This document shows positions 7,919 to 17,899 of a stretch of 64,000 bases of DNA, one piece after another (within the stretch, counting starts at the first letter, position 1; the number at the start of each line of letters is the position of its first letter). Source of the DNA: Streptomyces sp. 11x1 (GTDB lineage: Bacteria; Actinomycetota; Actinomycetes; Streptomycetales; Streptomycetaceae); assembly GCF_032598905.1 (NCBI RefSeq), contig NZ_CP122458.1:8581001-8645000 (forward strand). The letters are read 5' to 3'. The position numbers were made by a program, and so were the translations under genes. The notes below the pieces were generated by a model. That model saw only the letters and a program-made list of their open reading frames with translations, had not been told where the DNA came from and made no database searches.

Positions 7919-8828
7919 ACCGCGCCTCCGTCGCGCAGACCTCGTACCCGAACCACTTGTTGACCGCGAGCATCGGCCCGTTGCCGGCGTCGTTGCCCGT
8001 GAACGCCTCCGTGCAGCCGGCGGCGCGGGCGCGGTGCAGGGAGTCGTTCTTGGCGAGCTTGGCGAGGCCGCGACCGCGGAAGGCGCGGGCCGTGCCCGTC
8101 ATCACGGTGAAGTAGCGGTCCCGGCCGTCCGTGTGGACCGCGGTGAACGCGGCGGGGGTGCCGTCCACGACGACCACCGTGCTCAGGGCGTGGTCCAGCA
8201 GGGGGTGGCCGTAGATCTCCTCGGCCCACTGCCCGTAGTCGTCCAACTCGGCGTCGACGTCGCCTGGTTCGTCGGCCGTGGTCTCCGCGTCCAGGTCGAA
8301 CAGGGGGCGCGGGTCGTCGGCGAAGTCGGCGGCCGTACGCAGTTCCACGCCCGGGGGCGGCGAGGAGAGCGGGGGGAGGGTGCCGTGGGCCAGGTCCAGG
8401 CGCAGGAAGTGCGCGAAGCGGCTCGGTGTGTAGCCGCGTCGCTCGGCGAACGCGCGGTTGTCCGGGGTGTCCAGCACCCAGGACAGCAGGCGCCGCGCGC
8501 CCACCGCCGTCAGCCGCTCCTCGGCGGTGCGCGCCAGCAGGGCGCCCGCGCCCCGGCGCAGGTGCGCCGGGTGGACGTACACGGTGATGTCGCCCTGGCC
8601 GGGTTCGGGGCTGTCGTGGGCGATGGACAGTTGCGCGGTGCCGATCACCTCGCCGTCGGCCTCGGCGACCAGCTGCTGGTGGTGGGCCTCGGGAGGCGCG
8701 AGCGTCGCGTCGTGGAGCAGGGACGCGGCGGTGCTGACCATGAAGGGCAGGGCGCGCCGTCGTACGTCGGCGAAGGCCTCGGCGTCCGCCGGGTCGGCGG
8801 CGCGGAGGTCGCGCACGATCAGAGTCAT
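7899..8828 (-). CDS. GNAT family N-acetyltransferase (two-domain)
   Basis: 309-residue acetyltransferase. The N-terminal GNAT domain carries GDITVYVHPAHLRRGAGALL (acetyl-CoA pyrophosphate loop RRGAG), and a second GNAT-like half contains TGTARAFRGRGLAKLAK (RGRGLA). Tandem GNAT folds of this size are common in Streptomyces. The ATG at 8828 (MTLIVRDLR) is the sensible start; upstream open frame runs into the divergent GntR gene. It is the first gene of a two-gene unit with the DUF402 protein. The acceptor is unknown. Confidence 0.85.
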   Translation of the reverse strand: MTLIVRDLRAADPADAEAFADVRRRALPFMVSTAASLLHDATLAPPEAHHQQLVAEADGEVIGTAQLSIAHDSPEPGQGDITVYVHPAHLRRGAGALLARTAEERLTAVGARRLLSWVLDTPDNRAFAERRGYTPSRFAHFLRLDLAHGTLPPLSSPPPGVELRTAADFADDPRPLFDLDAETTADEPGDVDAELDDYGQWAEEIYGHPLLDHALSTVVVVDGTPAAFTAVHTDGRDRYFTVMTGTARAFRGRGLAKLAKNDSLHRARAAGCTEAFTGNDAGNGPMLAVNKWFGYEVCATEARYVRELG

Positions 8829-8899
8829 GTGAGCGCACGCTACGCGGGCGTCGCCGGGCGTCGCCTCCGATTTTCCGGTGGGTACGGGACAATCGCCGC

Positions 8900-9268
8900 G
8901 TGACCTTGAAGATTCGCATCGTGGAGGGGGGCGCGCCCTACGAGCAGGTGCGCGCCCAGATCTCGGAACAGGCCCGCTCCGGAGCGCTGCCCGTGGGGTA
9001 CCGGCTGCCGACCGTACGCGGGCTCGCCGAGCAGCTCGGGCTCGCGGCCAACACCGTCGCCAAGGCGTACCGGGCGCTGGAGACCGACGGGGTGATCGAG
9101 ACGCGGGGGCGCAACGGGACGTTCGTGGCCGCGGCCGGCTCCGCCGCGGAACGGGAGGCCGCCGTGGCGGCTGGGGCGTTCGCGGAGCGGGCGCGCCGCC
9201 TGGGCCTGAGCGAGACGGAAGCACTGGCGGCGGCCCGGGACGCCCTGCGGGCCGCGTACGTGGAGTAG
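8900..9268 (+). CDS. GntR family regulator, short YtrA-like type
   Basis: 122-residue regulator. The winged helix-turn-helix is seen as YEQVRAQISEQARSGALPVGYRLPTVRGLAEQLGLAANTVAKAYRALETDGVIETRGRNGTF in order, and a short C-terminal helical pair replaces a ligand-binding domain, as in YtrA-type proteins. The start is GTG. A GACAAT -10-like box ends seven bases upstream, so the message may be leaderless. It is divergent from the GNAT gene. Its last 31 codons are duplicated downstream. Confidence 0.85.
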   Translation: MTLKIRIVEGGAPYEQVRAQISEQARSGALPVGYRLPTVRGLAEQLGLAANTVAKAYRALETDGVIETRGRNGTFVAAAGSAAEREAAVAAGAFAERARRLGLSETEALAAARDALRAAYVE

Positions 9269-9324
9269 GGCCGGCGGGGCGCGAGGCCGGTTCGGCACCG
9301 CCGAGATCGACCGCCGTGGCTGAG
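9225..9324 (+). repeat. 100-bp direct repeat, copy A
   Basis: Covers the last codons and 3' flank of the GntR gene. It is identical over 100 bases to 9457-9556, an offset of 232 bp. Weaker similarity extends on both sides. Confidence 0.9.
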
Positions 9325-9407
9325 TGCCGCCGCGGCGGGATCATGTGTGGCGGCGTGGGAAGGCCGAGCGGACGGGCTGTGACGGAGAGGCGGGGCTGCG
9401 GCGGGGG

Positions 9408-9500
9408 TTGTACGCGGAGCGCGTACGCCGACTGGGGCTGAGTGAGCCGGAGGCGTTGGCGGCGGCCCGGGACGCCCTGCGGGCCGCGTACGTGGAGTAG
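9408..9500 (+). pseudogene. duplicated C-terminal remnant of the GntR gene
   Basis: A 30-codon in-frame remnant (YAERVRRLGLSEPEALA onward) matches the end of the intact GntR regulator with a few substitutions and ends at the same TAG. There is no start and no DNA-binding region, so it is a dead duplicate. The 453 bases from 9269 to 9721 hold no other gene; they contain decayed tandem copies, including three versions of a TGTGTGGCGGC-type block near 9343, 9574 and 9649. Confidence 0.75.
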
Positions 9501-9556
9501 GGCCGGCGGGGCGCGAGGCCGGTTCGGCACCGCCGAGATCGACCGCCGTGGCTGAG
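9457..9556 (+). repeat. 100-bp direct repeat, copy B
   Basis: Second copy of the repeat at 9225-9324, overlapping the GntR remnant. Confidence 0.9.
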
Positions 9557-9721
9557 CGCCGCCGCGGCGGAAATTGTGTGCGGCGGCAGGGAAGGTGCAG
9601 GGGACCGCACGGCAAGGCTGTGGCGGAGGGGTGGGGCCGCGGCGCGGATCGTGTGTGGTGGCGGGGGAGACCGCGCGCGGGCTGCGACGCGTCCGTCGAG
9701 AGGTCGCCGTGGGCAAGCCCG

Positions 9722-10492
9722 CTACGTCCGTGCCAGGCGACCCGGTGTCCGGGTGGGGTGCAGGCCTGCTCTTCCGGCCGCTTTCGCGAACGTCGTCGCG
9801 TCCTGCACCGCCGCCGCGTGGGGGTCGTTGTTGAAGTAGACGTATGCGTCGGCCGTGGCGGGCCAGGTGTCCGCCAGGCGGTGGGCCCAGGTCGTCAGGG
9901 AGCGGCTGCCGTAGTGGGGCCAGGGGTGGGCCCGGCCCTGGTGGAGGCGGAGGTAGCACCAATCGGTGGTGCGCCAGAGCGGGGTGGCCGGGCGGGAGTG
10001 GCTGTCCGCCCAGCACAGGGCGGCGCCCCGGGACTCCAGGACCTCGCGGACCTCGGGGGTCCACCACGAGTCGTGCCGGGGCTCGACCGCGACCCGGGTG
10101 CCGGAGGGGAAGCAGCCCAGGCAGGCGTCCAGGAGAGCGGCGTCGGCTCTCAGCGTCGGGGGGAGCTGGAGCAGGACCGGGCCCAGGCGGTCGCCCAGGC
10201 CCTCCGCATGGGTCATCAGACGCCGCACCGGCTCCTCGGGATCCCGCAGCCGTTTGATGTGGGTCAGGTACCGGCTCGCCTTCACCGCGACCACGAAGTC
10301 CCCCGGCACCCGGTCCCGCCACGCCTCGAAGTTCTCCCGCGTCGGCAGCCGGTAGAACGCGTTGTTGAGCTCGACCGTCGCGAAGTGAGCCGCGTACTCC
10401 TCCAGCCACGACCGGGTGGGGCATCCCTCCGGGTAGAAGGCGCCCCGCCAGTCCTTGTACTGCCACCCCGACGTACCGACGAACAGGGTCAT
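9722..10492 (-). CDS. DUF72 (YecE-like) protein
   Basis: 256-residue TIM-barrel-like protein of the DUF72 family. Diagnostic segments are the opening LFVGTSGWQYKDWRGAFYP, then FATVELNNAFYRLP, FVVAVKASRYLTHIKRL, GPVLLQLPP, VAVEPRHDSWW and AYVYFNNDPHAAAV, all in family order. No enzymatic activity is established for DUF72. It appears to be transcribed alone on this strand. Confidence 0.9.
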   Translation of the reverse strand: MTLFVGTSGWQYKDWRGAFYPEGCPTRSWLEEYAAHFATVELNNAFYRLPTRENFEAWRDRVPGDFVVAVKASRYLTHIKRLRDPEEPVRRLMTHAEGLGDRLGPVLLQLPPTLRADAALLDACLGCFPSGTRVAVEPRHDSWWTPEVREVLESRGAALCWADSHSRPATPLWRTTDWCYLRLHQGRAHPWPHYGSRSLTTWAHRLADTWPATADAYVYFNNDPHAAAVQDATTFAKAAGRAGLHPTRTPGRLART

Positions 10493-10540
10493 ACATCCAT
10501 CAAAGCACCGTCGGTCTCATGTCACAGAAGGGCCCCAGCC

Positions 10541-11653
<1,113 letters not shown>

Positions 11654-11767
11654 CGAGGGCTCCCCGTGCATCCGCTTTGCGTGGCGTGCCGGTGGTGTCG
11701 GCGCGATTGCCCGGGAGTTCACGGACGGAAGCTCCCCCGGCAGGGGTTCGCGCGGTTACTGTTGCCC

Positions 11768-13186
11768 ATGATGGGACGTCATGGGTGGATTGCGGGGGAC
11801 CGGCGATGGCGGCTCACCGCGCTCGTGGGCGTGGGGGTGGCGGCGCTCGCCCTCGTCGTGACCTTGCTCAGCACACTGCCCGGGGGCGGCAGCACCGCCG
11901 GCACCACGCCCGACGGCGACAAGGTGCACGGCACGCCCGCGACCCCGCCGGGGGACGTCGGGCCCAGTGTGGGCTGGGGTTTCACCCACACCCAGTACAG
12001 CGCGGACGTGGGCAGCGGGACGGCCGTCGAGCGCGTCGAGGAGTGGCTCGGTGAGCGGCCCCTGCCGCAGATCCAGCACATCATGGGCTGGGGCGCGGGC
12101 AACCCCGAACCCGTCGAGGGGCGTTACGACTTCGAGGAGATGGACCGGCGCATCGACTTCGTCCGCGCCACCGGCGGAACCCCCGTCGTCACCCTGTGCT
12201 GCGCGCCCGACTGGATGAAGGGCGGCAGACCGGGCGCCGACCGGACCGACTGGAGCCAGGCCGCGCTGGAGACCGCGCCCGAGCCCGAGCACTTCGCGGA
12301 CTACGCCGCGCTCGCCGCGACCGTCGCCAAGCGCTACCCGGACGTACGACACTTCATCGTCTGGAACGAGTTCAAGGGCTTCTGGAACGACGCGGAGGCC
12401 CGCTGGGACTACGAGGGGTACACCGAGCTGTACAACCTCGTCCACCAGGCCCTGAAGAAGGTCGACAAGGACATCATGGTCGGCGGGCCCTATCTGGTCA
12501 TGGACAGTGTCGATCCACGGCAGAAACAGGACGCGTCGACCTCCCTGAAGGGGCCGTGGGGCTCCCTGGACCAGCGGGTCCTCGACGCCTTCGACTACTG
12601 GAACGAGAACAAGGCCGGCGCCGACTTCGTGGTGGTGGACGGCTCCAGCTACACCCGGGACGACGAGCTGGTCCCCGACGAGTTCGCCGCGAGCGACAAG
12701 TTCACGGCCGTCAGCCGGTGGGTGCGGGAGCGGTCCGGTGATCTGCCGCTGTGGTGGGCCGAGTACTACGTCGAGCCCGCCGACGTCGACGACAACCGGC
12801 ACGGCTGGTCCGAGAACCGCCGCGTCGCCGTCCAGGCCTCCGGGCTGATGGCCATGGCCAAGGGCGGTGCCACCTCCGGCTTCTACTGGAATCCGGAGGA
12901 GAAGACCGGGGAGTGCCCCGGGTGCCTGTGGACGCCGACCGACAAGAAGGACGGGGGCGAGGAGCTCCCCATGTACGGGTTGCTGTCCCGGTTCGACGAG
13001 GAGTTCCCGCCGGGGACCAGGTACGAGTCGGTGGCCGTCGCCGACGACGACAAGCCCAACGTGCGGGTGCTCGCCGACGACAAGGCGGTGCTCGTGGTCA
13101 ACACCCTCGACCGGAAGATCAGCGCCGACATCGACGGCCAGAAGTTCGACATGGCCGCCTACGAGGTGAAGTGGCTTCAGAGGTGA
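11768..13186 (+). CDS. membrane-anchored GH39-like glycoside hydrolase
   Basis: 472-residue protein with a short basic N-terminus, one membrane segment (about 17-36) and an extracytoplasmic TIM-barrel resembling beta-xylosidase/GH39 enzymes. VWNEFKGFW places the likely acid/base at Glu201 and LWWAEYYVEP the nucleophile at Glu332. TACTGT at 11757-11762 is a -10 box that would start transcription at the ATG itself, and no Shine-Dalgarno is present, so the gene looks leaderless. It converges with the polysaccharide operon and may trim or process that polymer (inference). Confidence 0.82.
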   Translation: MMGRHGWIAGDRRWRLTALVGVGVAALALVVTLLSTLPGGGSTAGTTPDGDKVHGTPATPPGDVGPSVGWGFTHTQYSADVGSGTAVERVEEWLGERPLPQIQHIMGWGAGNPEPVEGRYDFEEMDRRIDFVRATGGTPVVTLCCAPDWMKGGRPGADRTDWSQAALETAPEPEHFADYAALAATVAKRYPDVRHFIVWNEFKGFWNDAEARWDYEGYTELYNLVHQALKKVDKDIMVGGPYLVMDSVDPRQKQDASTSLKGPWGSLDQRVLDAFDYWNENKAGADFVVVDGSSYTRDDELVPDEFAASDKFTAVSRWVRERSGDLPLWWAEYYVEPADVDDNRHGWSENRRVAVQASGLMAMAKGGATSGFYWNPEEKTGECPGCLWTPTDKKDGGEELPMYGLLSRFDEEFPPGTRYESVAVADDDKPNVRVLADDKAVLVVNTLDRKISADIDGQKFDMAAYEVKWLQR

Positions 13187-13192
13187 GGGGCA

Positions 13193-13228
13193 GGGCGCGC
13201 CCAGAGAGGTGGGGGTCAGGGCGCGCCC
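13193..13228. terminator. paired GGGCGCGCCC palindromes between convergent genes
   Basis: The 10-bp palindrome GGGCGCGCCC occurs twice, 26 bases apart, spanning the gap between the GH39-like gene and the flippase fusion. The second copy covers the last codons of the fusion gene. Possible transcription stop; unproven. Confidence 0.35.
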
Positions 13229-16200
13229 ATCGTCAGGAAGCGCTGCACCAGTGAGGCCAGCAGGAGAGCCAGCAGAGGCAGGCTGAACCAGAAGCTGCTC
13301 TGGAGCCAGCGGAGTTGCCGGACGCCGGGGCGGACCGCCACCCGGACCATCTCGCGGACGCTCAGCAGCACGATCAGGGCGATCGCGGCCAGGCCGCCCA
13401 CCACGGACCACGGGGTCCAGGTGACCTGCGGGCCGATCGGGCCGGGATCGGGCTCCGGGGCCTTCCCGGTCTGGTCGCGCAGGGCGAAGATCGTGGCGTC
13501 CCTGTTGGAGAAGACCTTCTCGATGTCGGCGCGCTCGTCGAGGTTCCGGATGAGCCGGGACTCCCAGTTCGCGGAGTAACCGGCGTCCATCTGGAGGTTG
13601 GTGACCTGGCTGCGGTTGACGATCAGGAAGGAGCCCGCGCCCGCGTCCTTCAGCGCCTTGGCCACACCGGACACCAGGACCGGGTCGATCGGCGCGAGCG
13701 TCGGCACGTACTCGACCTTCTCCATGTCCTGGGCGCCCCACGGCATCGCGGGTGTCACGTTGTTCACCGGGTCGTCGCTGAGCCAGAGCAGCCGTACCGT
13801 CGGATCGTCGTGGGCGTAGACGTACTCCATGGCGGCGACCTCCCCCGGGCGGACGCGCTCGAAGGGCTCGTTGCCCCAGCGGGCCACCAGGAAGCCGCCG
13901 ATCAGGACGAGACCGGCCATGAGGGCGGCCAGCGGGGCGAGGCTCACCCGGTCCTTGTCGCGTTCCCCGTCGGTGACGCCGGTGCGCGGGAAGAGGGCGA
14001 GCGCGGCCAGCAGCGCGGCGCCCGGCAGGGCGAACATGAAGACCCGCAGGGCCATCTCACCGCCGTACGACTGCATGCCGAAGCCCAGGAACGGCACGAA
14101 CGTCAGGACGAGCAGGGAGCGTTCGCGGTACCTGTTCGCGCGGCGGCGCCAGAAGCCGTAGCAGGCCAGGAGCATGACAGTGCCGGCGAGGGCCACGCGC
14201 GCGTACAGCACGAGCTTGTGCGTCGAACTGCCCTCGCCGATCCGGCCGGAGACCGAGGACGTGACGTTCCCGCCCACACCGCCGACCCCGCCGAAGAGTT
14301 CGTCGAAGTGGCCCGACCAGTACGGCTCGGCGAGGAAGCCCACCCAGACGGCGACCAGCACGGCGAACAGGATGGGCAGCCCCCGCAGTTCCGAGCGGCC
14401 GATCAGGACGAGGGCCGCGAGGACGCCCAGCATCACGAACGGGGTGAGCTGGTGGGCCGGGACCGTCGCCGCGTACAGCGCGATCAGGACCGCGAGGAGG
14501 ACCGCCCGCTGCCGGCGGTCGGCGGGTTCCACCTCCGCCTCGCCGGGGCGCACCGTGCCCCACAGCATGTGCGGGGCGCGGAACCAGACCAGCAGGATCG
14601 CGACGAAGACCAGATAGAGGAGATAGGTGAAGCCCTGGGGGGAGAAGTAGTCCTGGCCCACCCAGCCGCTCAGGACGAAGATCCAGACGCCCGTCCACCT
14701 GGCGCGCCAGCTCGCCCGCATATGGCGGGCGAGGAGGAACATCGGTGCCAGGTACAGGAGTTGGACGGCCGTTGGCCACCAGCGGATGATCTCGGTGAAA
14801 TCGGTGACCCCGCAGGCCTCGGCGACGAACGCGGCCGCCGCGAAGAACCCCGGCCAGCTCCAGCGGGCGTCCAGGTCGGGTACGGCGGAGCCGGTGCGGT
14901 CGATGTAGTCGATGAAGCCCAAATGCTGCCAGGCCGTCGCGAACCGGGGTTCGGCCTCGATCACGGCCGGCAGCGCGTGCAGCGAGAACACGGTGGCCAG
15001 CAGGGTGATCAGCAGCAGTGCGCGGTGCTCCCGGGCCGGCCACAGCAGCGAGGCGAACACGACGGCCAGCAGGGCCGCCCCGATCAGCGTCGGCGTGGGC
15101 AGCACGGAGATCAGGCCGAGGCCGCCCATGCGGTCCAGGTCGGAGTCGTCCAGCGCCAGCGCGGGCACCCAGTACAGCAGCAGCGCGGCGAGCAGCAGGA
15201 AGCCGAGGACGATCCCGGTGGTCGTGGGGTGCGGCAGTCGTTCGCGGAGGGGCGCCCGAGGTGCGTCCTGCGCGGACGGCGTCTCCTCGGCCCCGGGACT
15301 CACCGGCTCCCGTACGGACTTCTCCAGCGTCTCGGCCTCTCCTGCCGCGTCCGGTTCCCCCGCGGCCTCCTCGAACGGGGCGTCCACCTCCGGGGACGGC
15401 GCCGGGCCCAGGGAGGACTCCGAGCCCGGCTCGCGGGACTCCACCGGCAGGCCCAGCCCGGACGGAGGCAGCAGCGGACGCGTCGGCCGGTCCTGGGCCC
15501 AGGCCGGCCGGTGGTCCCTGCGCGGCACCGCGGTTCCGGCGGGCGGGGTGCCGGGGCCGGGCCGTACGTCCGGGCGGCGCTCCAGATGGTCGAAGTCGAC
15601 GTGGACGCCGAGGGCGAGGGTGTCGGAGTCCAGGCGGCGGGACCAGGCGCCGCTCTGCTTCTTCGCGGCGGTGGCCACCCGGCCCAGGTCGGCGAGATCA
15701 CCGTCGGGTGCCGCGTCGGCGGGCACCTCGGCGGGCCCGGCGGTCCGCAGGATCCGGTACAGCCGTGGCGCGGCGATCAGCACGATCACCGCGAGGCTGG
15801 AGATCTCGGCGACGCCCGCGCCGGTCAGGCCCATCCGGGGGAGCAGGGCCAGCGTCAGGCCGAGGACCAGGGCGCACAACAGGCCCTGCAGCCAGGCGAG
15901 TCCGGCCGTGCGGCTCTGCGCGCGCAGCACCGCGAAGTACGTCTCCATCACCACCCGCAGGACCGCGCCGACCGCGAACCAGCGCAGCAGCGGGGTCGCC
16001 GCGTCCGCGTAGCCCTGCCCGAAGACGGCCAGGATCCAGGGCGCCCCGAAGAACAGCACCGCGCACACCGGCAGCATGATCCGGGCCATCCGCTTCAGCG
16101 CGGCCCGGGTGTTGGCGGCCAGGCGCCCCGGGTCGTGGGCGCCCTCGACGGTCAGCGAGGCGCCCATGTTGATGGCGAGCAGATTGACCGTGCCGCCGAT

Positions 16201-17091
16201 GGTGGTGGTGATGTAGAAGTACGCGTTGTCGGCGGAGCCGACCTGGGCGGCGACGATCACCGGGACCGCGTAGACGACCGCGAGGGAGAAGAGGGACCCC
16301 GTGTAGTCGCCGGCGAGGAAGCGGCCGATCTCCCGCCACGACGGGGGGTGCGCGCGCTCGGCGGTGGCCTCGACGTGCCTCGGGATCAGCCGCCGGAACA
16401 CCAGCCAGCCCAGCGGCAGCACGGACATCGCGATCGCCGCGACCCAGGAGACGAAGACGCCCATGGTCGGGACCGCGGCTGCGAACACCACCAGGAGCAC
16501 CAGCTTCACCGCCGAGAACACGGTGTTGCCGACCGGCACCCACACCGCGCTGCGCAGCCCGGTGAGCACCCCGTCCTGGAGCGTCAGCGTCGACCAGGCG
16601 ACCACCGCGAGCACGAAGAACACGGCGTAGAGCGGATCGTGCAGAAAGCTGTACGACGACCCCCACAGGCCCAGCGTCAGCAGGAACACCCCCGCCGCGA
16701 GCGCCACGACCACCGCACTGCCCGCGTACGTGCGGAAGATCAGCCGTCCGGTGTCGCGCCCCGCGACCGGGATGAACCGGGCCAGGGCGCCCGTCAGCGT
16801 GAGCGCGGTGAGCCCGGCGAGGAGCTTCATCGCGGCGATCGCGGCGGAGCCCTGACCGACCGAGGCCTCGGTGTAGTAGCGGGCGGCGGCCAGCCAGAAG
16901 CCGAGACCGAGCACGGCCGAGATACCGGTGTTCAGCATCAGGGCGTAGGCGTTGCGGAACAGCTGGTCGCCCCCCGCGCCCCGGCCCAGCCCGGGCAGGC
17001 GCAGCCTGCGGCCGGGGCCGGGCGAGGGCCCGGTCTCCGCGGCCGGGGTGCTCTCGGCCTCGTGCGCCGTGGTGGTCGTCGTGTCAGACAC
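13216..17091 (-). CDS. giant polysaccharide flippase/multi-TM (GT-C or polymerase-like) fusion protein
   Basis: 1,291-residue integral membrane protein. The N-terminal half (about 35-455) is a MATE/Wzx-type flippase with about a dozen hydrophobic segments (NAYALMLNTGISAVLGLG, QDGVLTGLRSAVWVPVGN, GLAWLQGLLCALVLG). A Pro/Glu-rich soluble linker follows (about 456-620), then a second multi-TM block (about 620-1080) with YFSPQGFTYLLYL, reminiscent of GT-C glycosyltransferases or polymerases. A soluble domain (about 1080-1215) and two final TM helices close the protein. The GTG start overlaps the deacetylase stop by 8 bases; the longer ATG frame lies inside that gene. It is the last gene of the envelope-polysaccharide operon. 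The flippase assignment is firm; the C-terminal activity is inferred. Confidence 0.8.
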   Translation of the reverse strand: MSDTTTTTAHEAESTPAAETGPSPGPGRRLRLPGLGRGAGGDQLFRNAYALMLNTGISAVLGLGFWLAAARYYTEASVGQGSAAIAAMKLLAGLTALTLTGALARFIPVAGRDTGRLIFRTYAGSAVVVALAAGVFLLTLGLWGSSYSFLHDPLYAVFFVLAVVAWSTLTLQDGVLTGLRSAVWVPVGNTVFSAVKLVLLVVFAAAVPTMGVFVSWVAAIAMSVLPLGWLVFRRLIPRHVEATAERAHPPSWREIGRFLAGDYTGSLFSLAVVYAVPVIVAAQVGSADNAYFYITTTIGGTVNLLAINMGASLTVEGAHDPGRLAANTRAALKRMARIMLPVCAVLFFGAPWILAVFGQGYADAATPLLRWFAVGAVLRVVMETYFAVLRAQSRTAGLAWLQGLLCALVLGLTLALLPRMGLTGAGVAEISSLAVIVLIAAPRLYRILRTAGPAEVPADAAPDGDLADLGRVATAAKKQSGAWSRRLDSDTLALGVHVDFDHLERRPDVRPGPGTPPAGTAVPRRDHRPAWAQDRPTRPLLPPSGLGLPVESREPGSESSLGPAPSPEVDAPFEEAAGEPDAAGEAETLEKSVREPVSPGAEETPSAQDAPRAPLRERLPHPTTTGIVLGFLLLAALLLYWVPALALDDSDLDRMGGLGLISVLPTPTLIGAALLAVVFASLLWPAREHRALLLITLLATVFSLHALPAVIEAEPRFATAWQHLGFIDYIDRTGSAVPDLDARWSWPGFFAAAAFVAEACGVTDFTEIIRWWPTAVQLLYLAPMFLLARHMRASWRARWTGVWIFVLSGWVGQDYFSPQGFTYLLYLVFVAILLVWFRAPHMLWGTVRPGEAEVEPADRRQRAVLLAVLIALYAATVPAHQLTPFVMLGVLAALVLIGRSELRGLPILFAVLVAVWVGFLAEPYWSGHFDELFGGVGGVGGNVTSSVSGRIGEGSSTHKLVLYARVALAGTVMLLACYGFWRRRANRYRERSLLVLTFVPFLGFGMQSYGGEMALRVFMFALPGAALLAALALFPRTGVTDGERDKDRVSLAPLAALMAGLVLIGGFLVARWGNEPFERVRPGEVAAMEYVYAHDDPTVRLLWLSDDPVNNVTPAMPWGAQDMEKVEYVPTLAPIDPVLVSGVAKALKDAGAGSFLIVNRSQVTNLQMDAGYSANWESRLIRNLDERADIEKVFSNRDATIFALRDQTGKAPEPDPGPIGPQVTWTPWSVVGGLAAIALIVLLSVREMVRVAVRPGVRQLRWLQSSFWFSLPLLALLLASLVQRFLTMGAP

Positions 17092-17899
17092 GGGAACGGA
17101 TGGCCTTCCGGACCTGTCGTGCTCTTCGGACCATGGCGTACCCCTTGGTGAGGGCACGGTCCCTGGCGAAGGTTCGGGCGATCGCGCGGCCCTCGACGAG
17201 CCGCTCGAACTCCGCGATGCCCGTGGAGCGCCGCACGGTCACCCGGCGCAGCGCGTACGGGCCCTGCGCGCGCCGGGCCAGCGCGTTGCCGACGGCGAGC
17301 GACTGGGCGAAGCCCGTCTCCCGCACCGCGACGCGCACCCGGCGGCTGGAGTAGCCGTACGGGTAGGCGAACGAGACGGGCGGCGTGCCCAGCTCGTCGG
17401 CGACGATGCTCCGGCAGCGCCGCAGCTCGGACCGGAGCCGGTCGTCGTCGAGCATGTCGAGCTGCGGGTGGGTGTGGCTGTGCCCGCCGATCTCCACGCC
17501 GCCCGCGGCGAGTTCGCGGACCTGGTCCCAGCCGAGCATGGTGTCGAGGGCCTCGCCGTTGTCGTGGGGGCCCTCGATCCAGCCCGTGGTGACGAACAGC
17601 GAGGCCGTGAAGCCGTGTTTGGCGAGGGCGGGCAGGGCGTGCCGGTGGACGCCCGCGTAGCCGTCGTCGAAGGTGATCAGCACGGGCCGGGCGGGGAGCG
17701 GGCGGCCGTCCCGCCAACTCGCGGCCAGGGCCGCGGTGTCGACCGGGGTGAGACCCAGGTCGTCGATGACCGCCATCTGTTCCGCGAAGGCCTCCGGGGT
17801 CACCGACAGGTCCCTGGTGGCGTCGTTCGGCGTGGTGGACACCGCGTGGTACATCAGGATCGGCACGGCCGTCCCCGCCGTCGCCGTCGTCTCCGTCAT
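17084..17899 (-). CDS. polysaccharide deacetylase (NodB/CE4 fold)
   Basis: 271-residue NodB-domain enzyme. ITFDDGY gives Asp78-Asp79, and GGHSHTHPQL gives His140 and His144, so the metal triad is Asp79-His140-His144. There is no signal peptide, so it probably acts on the cytoplasmic, lipid-linked intermediate or is peripherally bound (inference). A basic tail (RARQVRKAIRSRV) could contact membrane. ATGA overlap with the preceding glycosyltransferase and 8-base overlap with the flippase gene show tight coupling. Confidence 0.88.
   Translation of the reverse strand: MTETTATAGTAVPILMYHAVSTTPNDATRDLSVTPEAFAEQMAVIDDLGLTPVDTAALAASWRDGRPLPARPVLITFDDGYAGVHRHALPALAKHGFTASLFVTTGWIEGPHDNGEALDTMLGWDQVRELAAGGVEIGGHSHTHPQLDMLDDDRLRSELRRCRSIVADELGTPPVSFAYPYGYSSRRVRVAVRETGFAQSLAVGNALARRAQGPYALRRVTVRRSTGIAEFERLVEGRAIARTFARDRALTKGYAMVRRARQVRKAIRSRV

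Noticed and set aside
9225..9721. Duplicated region considered as an insertion sequence
   Set aside because: There are no terminal inverted repeats or transposase; it contains a copy of the neighbouring gene end, so it is a tandem duplication.
13315..17151. 1,278-codon open frame antisense to the flippase fusion
   Set aside because: A high-GC shadow frame: low-complexity Gly/Arg/Gln/His product, no domains, no start signal; the minus-strand protein has clear TM segments and coupled neighbours.
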